Source: an uncultured Lachnospiraceae bacterium
Lineage (GTDB): Bacteria; Bacillota; Clostridia; Lachnospirales; Lachnospiraceae
Direction: 5' to 3'
NCBI GenBank assembly: GCA_947053345.1
Contig: CAMRSM010000019.1
Coordinates: forward strand, 1 to 64,000
DNA length: 64,000 nt
Shown here piece after piece: positions 1 to 8,035 of the stretch (the stretch's first letter is position 1; the number at the start of each line of letters is the position of its first letter). The notes under the pieces were generated by a model. It saw only the letters and a list, made by a program, of their open reading frames with translations. It ran no database searches and was not told the DNA's origin. The translations under genes were made by a program, and so were the position numbers.

Positions 1-218
1 AAAAGGAAGACCCTCGTGGAAGGGAGAGGAAGGAAAACTTCCGCCGCGGTAAAGAGAAAGAAGACCCTCGTGGAAGGGAGAGGAAAGAACGTTTCCGCAG
101 CAGGCAGCAGGAACATGAATTTTCGGCAGGAAATCAAAAGGAAAGCTTTAAGACCGGAAACGGAAGGAAAATCTTCCCTGCCGGACAAAAGGAAGGAAAA
201 TCCCGCACAAAAAAATAA
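1..218 (+). CDS. 3' end of an unidentified gene (cut by window edge)
   Basis: Reading the third frame from base 3, an open frame enters from outside the window and stops with TAA at 216-218, 12 bases before the ligA start. The 71 visible residues are almost all Lys, Arg, Glu, Gln and Gly, and contain two copies of an 18-residue unit (core KEDPRGRERK). It looks like a disordered charged tail. In many Firmicutes the gene before ligA is the helicase gene pcrA, whose tail is variable, but nothing here identifies it. The first frame is also open, to a TGA at 262-264, but it would overlap ligA by 34 bases. I prefer the third frame for its spacing; confidence is low. Confidence 0.35.
   Translation, partial: KEDPRGRERKENFRRGKEKEDPRGRERKERFRSRQQEHEFSAGNQKESFKTGNGRKIFPAGQKEGKSRTKK
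7..85 (+). repeat. Two 25-bp direct repeats, 54-bp period
   Basis: Bases 7-31 and 61-85 are identical. The period of 54 is a multiple of three, which fits an in-frame duplication of 18 codons within a charged protein tail. More copies may lie upstream of the window. Confidence 0.8.
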
Positions 219-230
219 GGATGGTGCAGT

Positions 231-2189
231 ATGGAAGAAAAGAAAAAACGCATCAGGGAACTGACGGAATTATTAAACCGCGCGGCATTTGCCTACGAGC
301 AGGAAGACCGCGAGATCATGAGCAATTTAGAATATGACCGGCTTTACGACGAACTGAAAGCCCTGGAGGAAGAGACCGGTATTGTCATGGCAGACAGCCC
401 GACGGTACGCGCAGGTTATGAAGTGCTTTCCGAGCTGCCGAAGGTGCGGCATGACAGCCCGATGCTCTCGCTTGACAAAACAAAAGAACCCGCGGCGTTG
501 TCCGATTGGCTGGGGGAGAAAGAGGGTGTGCTTTCGTGGAAGCTTGACGGGCTGACGATCGTTCTGACCTACCGGGAAGGGAAACTTTTTAAAGCCGCGA
601 CCAGGGGCAATGGAGAAGTCGGCGAGATCATCACGAACAACGCGAGGGTGTTTAAGAACATCCCGCTCTCCATCCCGTTTGCCGGTGAGCTAATCCTACG
701 CGGCGAGGCCGTGATCAAATATTCCGATTTTGAAAAGATCAATGCTGGGATTGAGGATGTTGAGGCGCGCTATAAGAACCCGCGCAATCTGTGCTCCGGT
801 TCAGTGCGTCAGTTAAACAATGAAATCACCGCAAGGCGGAATGTTCATTTCTTTGCGTTTACATTGGTTAGCGCGCACGAGAAAGAGGCATCCGCTGCGC
901 CTGTGACCAGAATGGAGCAGATGCAGTGGCTGCGGGGGCAGGGGTTTGAAACCGTCGAGGAATGCCTTGTCACGGCGGATACCGTGGAGGATGCGGTCGC
1001 TGCTTTTGCGAAGAAAGTGGAGTCAAACGATTTTCCTTCGGATGGTCTGGTGCTGACCTTTAATGACATTGCCTACGGAATGTCCCTCGGGCGCACATCA
1101 AAATTCCCGCGCCATTCGATCGCGTTTAAATGGCGGGATGAACTGCGCGAGACAAAGCTGCTTGACATTGAGTGGAGCCCGTCGCGCACGGGGCTGATCA
1201 ACCCGGTGGCGATCTTTGAGCCGGTGGAGCTCGAGGGTACGAGCGTCTCCCGCGCGAGCCTGCACAATATCAGCATTATGGAGGGACTTGCGCTCGGGAT
1301 TGGGGATATGGTCACGGTTTATAAGGCCAATATGATCATCCCGCAGATTGCGGAAAACCTGACGCGCAGCGGCAATATCAAAATCCCGGAAACCTGTCCG
1401 GTGTGCGGACAGAAAACCCATATCCGGGAGGAGAACGAGACGAAGACCCTCTACTGTATCAACGAGGAATGCCCGGCGAAAAAAATCAAGCAGTTCACTC
1501 ATTTCGTAAGCCGCGATGCAATGAACATTGAGGGGCTTTCGGAGGCGACGCTGGAAAAGTTTATTGACGAGCATATCCTCACGGAGCCGGCGGATTTGTT
1601 CCATCTGGACCGTTTCCGCGAAAAGATCACGCAGATGGAGGGCTTTGGGGAAAAATCCTACCAGAACTTGATGGCTTCCATCGAGAAGGCGCGTGAGGTC
1701 AGTGTGGCAAAATTTGTCTACAGCCTTGGAATATTAAATATCGGACTGGCAAACGCGAAGTTGATCTGTAAGCAGTTTGACAATGATATCGAGGCCGTGC
1801 GCCGTGCAACCAGGGAAGAAATGGTGGAGATCGAGGGCATCGGCGGGGTGATCGCGGACTCGATGGCAGCGTTTTTTGAGAAGCCGGAAAACGGGCGGAT
1901 TGTGGATGACCTCTTAAAGGAGGTACATTTTGCCGCCGAGGAGAGCGTGGGTGAAAAGTTTGCCGGCAAAGTTTTTGTCATCACAGGTTCGGTGGAGCAT
2001 TTTGCAAACCGCAATGAGTTAAAGGAAACAATCGAGCACGAGGGTGGCAAAGTGACGGGATCGGTGACTGCAAAAACAAGTTACCTGATCAACAATGACA
2101 GCCTGTCCAATTCCTCGAAAAACAAAAAGGCGAAGGAACTTGGCGTGCCGATCCTGACGGAGGAAGAATTTCTTAAGATGCTTGGCTGA
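231..2189 (+). CDS. ligA: NAD-dependent DNA ligase LigA
   Basis: Seals nicks in duplex DNA using NAD+ in replication and repair. The 652-aa product has the family layout. The adenylation domain carries the nucleophile Lys104 in the KLDG motif, followed by GEAVIKYSDF and the KNPRNLCSGS segment. Next come the OB fold, a four-Cys zinc finger near residues 391-415 (CPVCG...CINEECPAK), helix-hairpin-helix repeats (IEGIGGVIADS) and a C-terminal BRCT domain from about residue 580. The length is close to the usual ~670 aa. The ATG at 231 is preceded by TAAGGA. It lies 12 bases after the preferred upstream stop, so it is probably co-transcribed with that gene. Confidence 0.97.
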   Translation: MEEKKKRIRELTELLNRAAFAYEQEDREIMSNLEYDRLYDELKALEEETGIVMADSPTVRAGYEVLSELPKVRHDSPMLSLDKTKEPAALSDWLGEKEGVLSWKLDGLTIVLTYREGKLFKAATRGNGEVGEIITNNARVFKNIPLSIPFAGELILRGEAVIKYSDFEKINAGIEDVEARYKNPRNLCSGSVRQLNNEITARRNVHFFAFTLVSAHEKEASAAPVTRMEQMQWLRGQGFETVEECLVTADTVEDAVAAFAKKVESNDFPSDGLVLTFNDIAYGMSLGRTSKFPRHSIAFKWRDELRETKLLDIEWSPSRTGLINPVAIFEPVELEGTSVSRASLHNISIMEGLALGIGDMVTVYKANMIIPQIAENLTRSGNIKIPETCPVCGQKTHIREENETKTLYCINEECPAKKIKQFTHFVSRDAMNIEGLSEATLEKFIDEHILTEPADLFHLDRFREKITQMEGFGEKSYQNLMASIEKAREVSVAKFVYSLGILNIGLANAKLICKQFDNDIEAVRRATREEMVEIEGIGGVIADSMAAFFEKPENGRIVDDLLKEVHFAAEESVGEKFAGKVFVITGSVEHFANRNELKETIEHEGGKVTGSVTAKTSYLINNDSLSNSSKNKKAKELGVPILTEEEFLKMLG

Positions 2190-2246
2190 GCGCTTCCTTG
2201 GGAGTGAACGGAAAATGTGGATTTATCAGGGCGGGACAGCCAATTT

Positions 2247-2318
2247 ATTTCTGCCGGCCGGGGTGGTTTTTTCAAAAAAACATCCCATCCGGCAGAAATC
2301 CCGGTGCGGCTGCACCGG
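2247..2318 (+). other. Two hairpins between ligA and metA
   Basis: Bases 2247-2257 (ATTTCTGCCGG) pair perfectly with 2289-2299. The inner part continues with GGGGTG against CATCCC and T6 against A7, making one long stem of about 53 nt. A second hairpin, CCGGTGC/GCACCGG at 2301-2318, ends just before the metA ribosome binding site (GGGAGG, 2327-2332). There is no trailing T-run, so it is not a standard terminator. It may be a processing, attenuation or translation-control element. No known SAM or T-box motif was seen. Confidence 0.5.
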
Positions 2319-2337
2319 AGAAAAAAGGGAGGTAATC

Positions 2338-3246
2338 ATGCCGATTAAGGTGCAAAGCGATCTTCCGGCAAAGAAAATACTGGAAGAAGAAAATATATTT
2401 ATGATGGATGAGACGCGCGCGATGCATCAGGATATCCGTCCGCTGCAGATTGCGATCTTAAATCTGATGCCGTTAAAAGAAGATACAGAAGTCCAGCTTC
2501 TGCGCAGTATGTCCAACACGCCTCTGCAGCTTGATGTAACATTTCTCACAACTTCAACTTATGTGGGGCATAATACGGCGACGAGCCATCTTGACAAATT
2601 TTACCAGACCTTCGCGGATGTTGCGAACCGAAAATTTGATGGATTGGTCATTACCGGGGCTCCGGTGGAGATGATGGAATTTGAGGAGGTTACATACTGG
2701 GATGAGCTAAGGCAGATTATGGCGTGGAGTCTTGCAAATGTCACCTCCACACTCCATGTCTGCTGGGGGGCACAGGCAGGGCTTTACTATCATTTTGGAA
2801 TGAAGAACAGGAAGCTTGACAAGAAACTTTCCGGTATTTACAAGCACCATGTGCTATTGCGCCGCGAACCGCTGGTGCGAGGTTTCGACGATATATTTTA
2901 TGCACCGCACTCGCGCTATACCGAGGTAGCGAAGGAGGATATCGCGGCGTGCGGGGAGTTGCGGATTCTTGCGGAATCGGAGGAAGCGGGCGTGTTTTTA
3001 TGCATGACGCATGACGGCAGGCAGGTTTACGTCATGGGGCACCCGGAGTATGACCGCATGACGCTTGACAAAGAGTATCGGCGCGACACCGGCAAAGGGC
3101 TTTTCACCGCGGTGCCGCAGAATTATTATCCGGGAGACGACGCGGCGAGCCGCCCGCTGTTGATGTGGCGCGCGCACGCAAACGCACTCTACACGAATTG
3201 GATCAATTATCTTGTTTACCAGAATACGCCATATGAGTGGAAATAG
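2338..3246 (+). CDS. metA: Homoserine O-acetyltransferase (MetA family)
   Basis: Acylates homoserine in the first committed step of methionine synthesis, in the cytoplasm. The 302-aa product has the MetA glutamine-amidotransferase-like fold with nucleophile Cys142 (HVCWGAQAG) and the GHPEYD His/Glu pair. Residue 111 is Glu (GAPVE). In this family Glu at that position marks acetyl-CoA use while Gly marks succinyl-CoA use, so this should be an acetyltransferase despite the common 'succinyltransferase' label. An upstream in-frame start at 2182 exists, but the ATG at 2338 has GGGAGG six bases upstream and gives the standard N-terminus (MPIKV). Confidence 0.95.
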   Translation: MPIKVQSDLPAKKILEEENIFMMDETRAMHQDIRPLQIAILNLMPLKEDTEVQLLRSMSNTPLQLDVTFLTTSTYVGHNTATSHLDKFYQTFADVANRKFDGLVITGAPVEMMEFEEVTYWDELRQIMAWSLANVTSTLHVCWGAQAGLYYHFGMKNRKLDKKLSGIYKHHVLLRREPLVRGFDDIFYAPHSRYTEVAKEDIAACGELRILAESEEAGVFLCMTHDGRQVYVMGHPEYDRMTLDKEYRRDTGKGLFTAVPQNYYPGDDAASRPLLMWRAHANALYTNWINYLVYQNTPYEWK

Positions 3247-3294
3247 GGGTCTTTCGGATGGCATAGAGGGGTTGCCGCACAAAGGGATTAAAAT

Positions 3295-3352
3295 GCAGGA
3301 TATGGTATCTTTACGGAAATATACCTGCGGTATCTTGTACCCTGCTTTTTTC
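3295..3352 (+). terminator. Possible terminator after metA
   Basis: A weak compound hairpin (GCAGG with CCTGC, enclosing GGTAT/ATACC) ends in six T residues at 3347-3352. It sits between metA and tag. The stem is short, so this is only a candidate. Confidence 0.35.
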
Positions 3353-3401
3353 ATGCGGCAGACAGAGATTTTGGGTTGGTTTTTTGAGGCAGGAGGTGTA
3401 T

Positions 3402-4004
3402 ATGGAACGGTGTGCATGGTGTCTGTGCAATGAAAAGATGATAAAATATCATGATGAGGAATGGGGTGTCCCTCTGCATGATGATAGGAAACAGTTTGAA
3501 TTTCTGATGATGGAAGCGATGCAGTGCGGCCTGAATTGGAATATGATGATACAGAAAAGGGAGATATTCCGCAAGTGTTTTGACGGCTTTGATTATCAGA
3601 AGGTGGCAGATTATACGGAAGCGGATATTCAGAGGATTATGGATACGGAAGGGATGGTTCGGTCCCGGAAGAAGATCGAGGCCGTCATCCATAATGCAAG
3701 ATGTTTTTTGAAGGTACGGGAAGAGTTCGGCACATTCAGTGATTATTTATGGGAATTTTCAAAGGGTAAGAGCATTTTGTATATGGGGCATCAAAAAGGC
3801 GGACTTCCGGCAAGGAACGGGCTCTCGGATGCGGTGAGCGGGGATTTGAAGAAGCGGGGATTTCAATATCTTGGCTCTGTCACGGTATATTCCCATCTGC
3901 AGGCCTGCGGAATTATCAATGACCATCTGCAGGGGTGCTTTCGGTATCTGGAGGTTATGTCAGGGGGCAGGACAGTCCGTAAGCGGAGGGATAAAGAAAA
4001 TTAG
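3402..4004 (+). CDS. tag: DNA-3-methyladenine glycosylase I
   Basis: Removes 3-methyladenine from alkylated DNA to start base excision repair. The 200-aa product shows the Tag zinc site at both ends: Cys4 and His17 (YHDEEWG) near the N-terminus, and the HLQACGIINDHLQGC segment near residues 165-179. Glu38 in the LMMEAMQCGLNW segment matches the conserved acidic residue. The length is slightly above the usual ~187 aa because of a basic tail. The start at 3402 is fixed by AGGAGG at 3391-3396; an in-frame start at 3384 has no such site. Confidence 0.95.
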   Translation: MERCAWCLCNEKMIKYHDEEWGVPLHDDRKQFEFLMMEAMQCGLNWNMMIQKREIFRKCFDGFDYQKVADYTEADIQRIMDTEGMVRSRKKIEAVIHNARCFLKVREEFGTFSDYLWEFSKGKSILYMGHQKGGLPARNGLSDAVSGDLKKRGFQYLGSVTVYSHLQACGIINDHLQGCFRYLEVMSGGRTVRKRRDKEN

Positions 4005-4034
4005 ATGGCCGGGGGAGGCACTGCCCCCGAAAAG

Positions 4035-4069
4035 GGGAGGCCGCATTTTACAGCCTCCCGAACATTTTT
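4035..4069 (+). terminator. Intrinsic terminator after tag
   Basis: GGGAGGC (4035-4041) pairs with GCCTCCC (4053-4059), followed by GAACATTTTT. It lies between the convergent genes tag and the APH-like kinase. Confidence 0.6.
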
Positions 4070-4138
4070 GGTATGTTATTGTTTCCGGTTCCACACTACG
4101 GACAGAAAGCGACGAGTTTTTGCTGAATAGAAAGTACT

Positions 4139-5047
4139 TTATTCCATTATTTCTTTACACCATTTTTCCCATAAACAGTCGTATATCTGGTTTAATGTAT
4201 TTACTATTTCTTCATTGACATCTATCTTTTTGTCACCAAATTGCATTCCGCGCTCACCCATAAAGTCAACGACGAAAAGCAGGGAATAAAACAGAAAAGC
4301 TTTCCTTTCTGAATCACTGTACCCCCTCTCCTCCAAAAGATATTCAACATAATCGGTTTCATAACCCATATTCATAAGTGCAACGTATGTCATTGCAATA
4401 AAGGTAAGATTATCTCCTGCGCCCATCCAGTCAATATCAATAATTCCGGATAACTGCCCATTGTGGATAAGCAGATTTTTCGTACTTATGTCATCCAGAT
4501 AAGCAATCGGTTTTATACTGGAAAAATAGGTATCCAAATGGCTTATTTGCTTTTTTAACTGTTTGACTTTTCCGTTATCAAAATAACCGTTCCGTGTGAT
4601 TCTCATGTCGGCTCTTTCAAGCATTTCATCTAAAAAATTGTACCATGACCATCCGGCATTGATATGGCTTGGCTGCAAACGGGAAACTTTTCTTTGGATT
4701 TCCATAACCTCTTTCGCTATTTTCTTTTTCTCCGGCTTTGTAAGATCCGGGTATATCAAACCGATATCTTTTCCCTCAAAATAATTCAAAATGAGATAAT
4801 TGTATTCCTCGTATTTCCCATAAAACAGAATCTTTGGAACCGCAATATCCAATTTCGATAATTCTGTCAGCCAATGAATCGTATTCACATATGCATTTTC
4901 GTCCTGGCTGCATCGAATTACATATTTTTCGTTATTACATTGTGCAATGTAAACCTGATTCCCGATTCCGACTGCACAGCGCTCCACATGTTGTGGGGTT
5001 TGATGGATGTGGGATAAAATGATATTTGAAATAATGTGAGTATCCAT
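4139..5047 (-). CDS. APH-family small-molecule phosphotransferase
   Basis: A 302-aa protein of the aminoglycoside phosphotransferase/choline kinase fold. The kinase signature is LDDISTKNLL at residues 184-193, where Asp186 and Asn191 match the catalytic D-x4-N pattern. It is followed by IIDIDWMGAGD (Asp204/Asp206), the metal-binding position. The substrate cannot be read from sequence; relatives phosphorylate aminoglycosides, macrolides, choline or sugars, so a resistance role should not be assumed. Start 5047 is chosen because AAAGGGG lies five to six bases upstream. The upstream in-frame extension to 5266 runs through a repeat element and is not coding. It is alone on the minus strand between tag and kptA, with somewhat AT-rich codons, which may suggest acquisition. 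Confidence 0.75.
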   Translation of the reverse strand: MDTHIISNIILSHIHQTPQHVERCAVGIGNQVYIAQCNNEKYVIRCSQDENAYVNTIHWLTELSKLDIAVPKILFYGKYEEYNYLILNYFEGKDIGLIYPDLTKPEKKKIAKEVMEIQRKVSRLQPSHINAGWSWYNFLDEMLERADMRITRNGYFDNGKVKQLKKQISHLDTYFSSIKPIAYLDDISTKNLLIHNGQLSGIIDIDWMGAGDNLTFIAMTYVALMNMGYETDYVEYLLEERGYSDSERKAFLFYSLLFVVDFMGERGMQFGDKKIDVNEEIVNTLNQIYDCLWEKWCKEIME

Positions 5048-5144
5048 AGGATCCCCTTTCATAATCACATTTTGTTTGTATGCGAAATTCCAATCTGTCT
5101 TTTGATGATACCATATTCTTTGGAGAGGGATGAAGGATATGATA

Positions 5145-5262
5145 TCATGTTCTCCGAACATGGTGCCCCCGGCGGATGCACACGGTTCGCCATGGAAGAT
5201 GTCCTCCCACCGGTCGGACGGCGAACCGGCGCTGGTATAACGTCTGTTGACATTATACCATA
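5145..5262 (-). repeat. Dispersed structured element, single copy
   Basis: On the minus strand this holds, in order: a hairpin with an extended -10 box (GGTATAATGTC aaca GACGTTATACC, 5234-5259); a second stem (CGGTTCGCC...GGCGAACCG) whose loop carries GGGAGGACATCTTCC and then an ATG; and a third small stem ATGTTC/GAACAT (5147-5161). The same layout is found in tandem at 27941-28294 and in part at 49143-49189. Paired bases differ between copies while pairing is kept. Here it lies in the 5' region of the APH-like gene and may supply its promoter. Confidence 0.7.
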
Positions 5263-5307
5263 CCAACCTGTCAAAGTCTATTTTTCCCGTCTTTTTCGGA
5301 CGGCGGA

Positions 5308-5336
5308 TTGACGAAAATACATAACAATGGTATCAT
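5308..5336 (+). promoter_or_regulatory. Promoter of kptA
   Basis: TTGACG (5308-5313), a 17-base spacer, then TATCAT (5331-5336) preceded by TGG (extended -10). The expected start near 5343 leaves a short leader before GGGAGG and the kptA ATG. Confidence 0.65.
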
Positions 5337-5371
5337 GGAAAATAAACAGTAATCAATAAGGGAGGTTTTTG

Positions 5372-5920
5372 ATGGAGAAGCAGGACAGACTCAGCGTGTT
5401 CATCAGTCTGGTGCTGCGCCATGATCCGGGCGCGGCAGGCATCCGTGTGGATGAGCATGGATGGGCGGATGTGGAGGAATTGATCAGGGGGATCCGCGGC
5501 ACGGGAAGAATGATTGACAGGGGGATTTTGGAGGAGATCGTGGCAACAGATAAAAAGCAGCGTTACAGTTTTAACGCGGACAAAACCCTGATCCGTGCCA
5601 ATCAGGGACACAGCATCCCGGTGGACGTAGAATTGAAGCAAGAGAAGCCGCCGGAACTTTTGTATCACGGAACGGCAGAGCGGTTTCTTGACAGCATCCG
5701 CAGGGAGGGATTAAAGCCTATGAGCCGGCTTTATGTCCATCTTTCACGGGATATCCAAACGGCGGAAGCAGTCGGAAAACGGCATGGGAAGCCTGCCATA
5801 TTAAAGGTGCACAGCGGGAAGATGCATCAGGACGGGTATCCGTTTTATTTATCGGAAAACGGTGTATGGCTGACTAAGAAAGTAGGGACAGAGTATTTTG
5901 ATATAGAAACCGGAAAATGA
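5372..5920 (+). CDS. kptA: RNA 2'-phosphotransferase KptA/Tpt1
   Basis: Transfers an internal RNA 2'-phosphate to NAD+, giving ADP-ribose 1'',2''-cyclic phosphate. This is the last step of tRNA splicing and repair in eukaryotes; the bacterial role is unsettled. The 182-aa product is the family length and keeps the motifs LVLRHDPG (Arg16-His17), RANQGHS, YHGT and HLSRD. GGGAGG at 5360-5365 supports the ATG at 5372; a TTG three bases earlier is possible. It has its own promoter and is followed 37 bases later by tatD. The window also encodes a Pnkp/Hen1 RNA repair pair about 55 kb away. Confidence 0.92.
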   Translation: MEKQDRLSVFISLVLRHDPGAAGIRVDEHGWADVEELIRGIRGTGRMIDRGILEEIVATDKKQRYSFNADKTLIRANQGHSIPVDVELKQEKPPELLYHGTAERFLDSIRREGLKPMSRLYVHLSRDIQTAEAVGKRHGKPAILKVHSGKMHQDGYPFYLSENGVWLTKKVGTEYFDIETGK

Positions 5921-5957
5921 AACAGGCTGGGGAAGCTTATATTACAGGGGAATTTTT

Positions 5958-6746
5958 ATGGAAACAAAGTTTTATGATATTGGACTGAATCTGTTTTGCA
6001 GACAATTTCCGGATCCGGAAAAAGTGATACGGGATGCGGCACAGTGCGGTGTTACCTGTATTTTAACGGGTACGGACCGGAAGGAGAATGAGAAAATCCA
6101 CGTCTTTGTCAAAGAGCATCCCGTTTACGGGACGGCAGGCATCCACCCGCATAATGCGGATTCGGCAAAGCAGGAAGATTTTGCACGGATGGAACAGATT
6201 GCTTCGGAAAACGGGAAGATTGTTGCCATCGGGGAATGTGGCCTGGATTACGACCGGATGTTTTCTACAAAGGAGAACCAGATCCGTTGCCTGGAAAAGC
6301 ACATTGCCCTTGCGGAAAAATTAAATAAGCCCTTGTTTTTACATGAGAGGTCAGCGGCGGCAGATTTTCAGGCGCGGTTTCGAAGGCACCCGGAAATTTG
6401 TAAGCGCTCCGTCGTGCATTGTTTTACCGGAGACCGGGCGACGGCGGAGTGTTATCTTTCGATGGGATTTTATATCGGGGTGACCGGCTGGATCTGTGAC
6501 GACCGCAGGGCAGGAAAACTGCGCGAGGCAGTGCGCGCCATTCCGCCGGAAAGGATATTGCTTGAGACGGACGCGCCGTATTTGGTGCCGCGTAATGTGC
6601 CGGGGCTTTCGCGGACAAACGTGCCGGAAAATATTGTCTATGTCGCGAGGGAACTGGCGAAATATATGAAGATTTCAGAGGAGGAACTGATTGGCGCGGC
6701 GAAGGAGAATACGGAACGGCTTTTTGGGATTCCGTGTGCTCTGTGA
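5958..6746 (+). CDS. tatD: TatD family metal-dependent DNase/hydrolase
   Basis: A 262-aa TIM-barrel hydrolase of the amidohydrolase superfamily. Family members are Mg-dependent 3'-5' exonucleases linked to DNA repair. The start reads DIGLNL rather than the DSHCHL of most Gram-positive YcfH-type paralogs. Together with GIHPHNA, IGECGLDYDR, VHCFTG, GVTGWICDDRR and ETDAPYLVPR, it resembles the E. coli TatD subgroup in particular. It probably shares a transcript with kptA. Substrate specificity is inferred from family only. Confidence 0.9.
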   Translation: METKFYDIGLNLFCRQFPDPEKVIRDAAQCGVTCILTGTDRKENEKIHVFVKEHPVYGTAGIHPHNADSAKQEDFARMEQIASENGKIVAIGECGLDYDRMFSTKENQIRCLEKHIALAEKLNKPLFLHERSAAADFQARFRRHPEICKRSVVHCFTGDRATAECYLSMGFYIGVTGWICDDRRAGKLREAVRAIPPERILLETDAPYLVPRNVPGLSRTNVPENIVYVARELAKYMKISEEELIGAAKENTERLFGIPCAL

Positions 6747-6799
6747 GTTTGGGAAGGTGTCGTGATAGCGGATTTTTCCGCTGCCTGAGCGGGGAGATT

Positions 6800-6960
6800 A
6801 TGGGTGAATTAGAAAAATGCATGGCGGGCGATTGTTATGATTGCCATGACCGGATTTTTTAAAGTTCAAGGCAACGGCGAGGGAGCTGCAGCAGGAATAC
6901 AACGCGCTTGCATATGGAGAAAAGCAGAGAAGACGGGATATTCCGGAGCAGCTGTTTTAA
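6800..6960 (+). pseudogene. Remnant of a sugar O-acetyltransferase (Maa type)
   Basis: From the ATG at 6800 (GGGGAG upstream) the frame reads MGELEKCMAGDCYDCHDRIF and stops at 6860-6862. Restoring one T in the T6 run at 6855-6860 joins it to KFKATARELQQEYNAL...EKQRRRDIPEQLF, which stops at 6958-6960. The joined 53 residues match the N-terminal cap of maltose/galactoside O-acetyltransferases (AGxxYDxxD, ARELxxEYN). The left-handed hexapeptide-repeat domain that carries catalysis is missing altogether. So this is both frameshifted and truncated, lying between tatD and the next gene. Confidence 0.7.
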
Positions 6961-7021
6961 ATTCTGCAGCCGTGGGAAATCCATGCCGTGTGCTCCGCAA
7001 GATCAACGGGGAAGAGGAAAA

Positions 7022-8014
7022 ATGTTAGAACCAGAGTCCGTGCGGGAAAATATTGACCCGCAACATACAGGAAATGCGGAAATTATGGAGGATGGGTATC
7101 AGAGCAGGGCAGAAGAGCTTTATGCTGCCTGTCTTGCTTCCCGCAAAATCCCGGGGGCGTGGGATGCATGGCGCGATTACCGGGCACAGGTGACCGGTTA
7201 TGTGATACAGAACAGTCTGCCGGGAACGAGCCTTGCTGTCTTCGGCGCGGGACGCTGCAATGATTTTGACCTTGGGCTGCTTTTGAATCATTTCTCGCAG
7301 GTGACGCTTTTGGACGTGGACGGGATGGCAATGCGCGAGGCAGTAAAATTCCAGCTTCTGCAGGAATTTGGGGCGGTGCGGGAAAATCCGCTGCGGCTGA
7401 AGATGTTCCCGGTGGATTTTGTCGGGATTGCGGGGGAAGAATACGTCGCGTTTGCGCGTGCGCTGCTGCGGTATTTTGATGGACAGGAGAAGGCTTCTTT
7501 CCGTGCAGCGGCGGATTGTCTGTCGCGGATGTACGATAAGAGCCGTGGACATACGATACGGCTTCCGGAGGGACAATACGATTATACCGTGGCGCTTGGT
7601 GTGCACAGCCAGCTCGGCAATGTGCCCGCATGGCTTTTGCATGCGGCAGGGGCGCGGGTAAAAGCCATGGAAAGCCAGGGAAGGGAGGGGGCATGGCCGC
7701 AGACAGCCGGCCTGCTTGACCGGATGGAACAGGAGAGCACATTTTTATCGGAGCGTCTGAATGCAGTGATTTTGTCCGCCAGCCGAAAAAAAGCGTTTAT
7801 TGGCTGTGAGGTGAGCCGCGCAGTTCCCTCGCCGGACGGATGGTACGCGGTCCGGGATTCCGCGGTCACGGGTGCATGGCAGGCAGTCATGGATGTGGAA
7901 CGCCTGGCAGAGGCGGGGCGTGTACGGTTTGGGCATTATCTGGATATTGTCTGGCCGTTTTGCGCGTCGGAAAATAAGGCGTACCGGATGATGGTGATGG
8001 AAGTTGCGCGGTGA
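7022..8014 (+). CDS. Methyltransferase-like protein of unknown function
   Basis: A 330-aa protein. Residues 70-105 read LAVFGAGRCNDFDLGLLL...VTLLDVD, which resembles motif I and the acidic strand-2 residue of class I SAM-dependent methyltransferases. The rest gives no match I recognise. A HTIRLPEGQYDYTVALGVHSQLGNVPAW stretch could be the catalytic face. Start 7022 is chosen because GAAGAGG lies just upstream; longer in-frame starts back to 6908 run through the acetyltransferase remnant. It converges on the flippase gene, 21 bases away. The SAM-binding fold is inferred; the substrate is unknown. Confidence 0.6.
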   Translation: MLEPESVRENIDPQHTGNAEIMEDGYQSRAEELYAACLASRKIPGAWDAWRDYRAQVTGYVIQNSLPGTSLAVFGAGRCNDFDLGLLLNHFSQVTLLDVDGMAMREAVKFQLLQEFGAVRENPLRLKMFPVDFVGIAGEEYVAFARALLRYFDGQEKASFRAAADCLSRMYDKSRGHTIRLPEGQYDYTVALGVHSQLGNVPAWLLHAAGARVKAMESQGREGAWPQTAGLLDRMEQESTFLSERLNAVILSASRKKAFIGCEVSRAVPSPDGWYAVRDSAVTGAWQAVMDVERLAEAGRVRFGHYLDIVWPFCASENKAYRMMVMEVAR

Positions 8015-8035
8015 GGACTTTGAGTCCTTACAATA

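Noticed and set aside
16-264. First-frame open reading frame over the window start
   Set aside because: It overlaps ligA by 34 bases. The third frame stops 12 bases before ligA and gives a more usual spacing, so I preferred that one.
5047-5266. N-terminal extension of the APH-like gene
   Set aside because: The extra 73 codons run through the structured element, while the ATG at 5047 has a good ribosome binding site and a normal family N-terminus.
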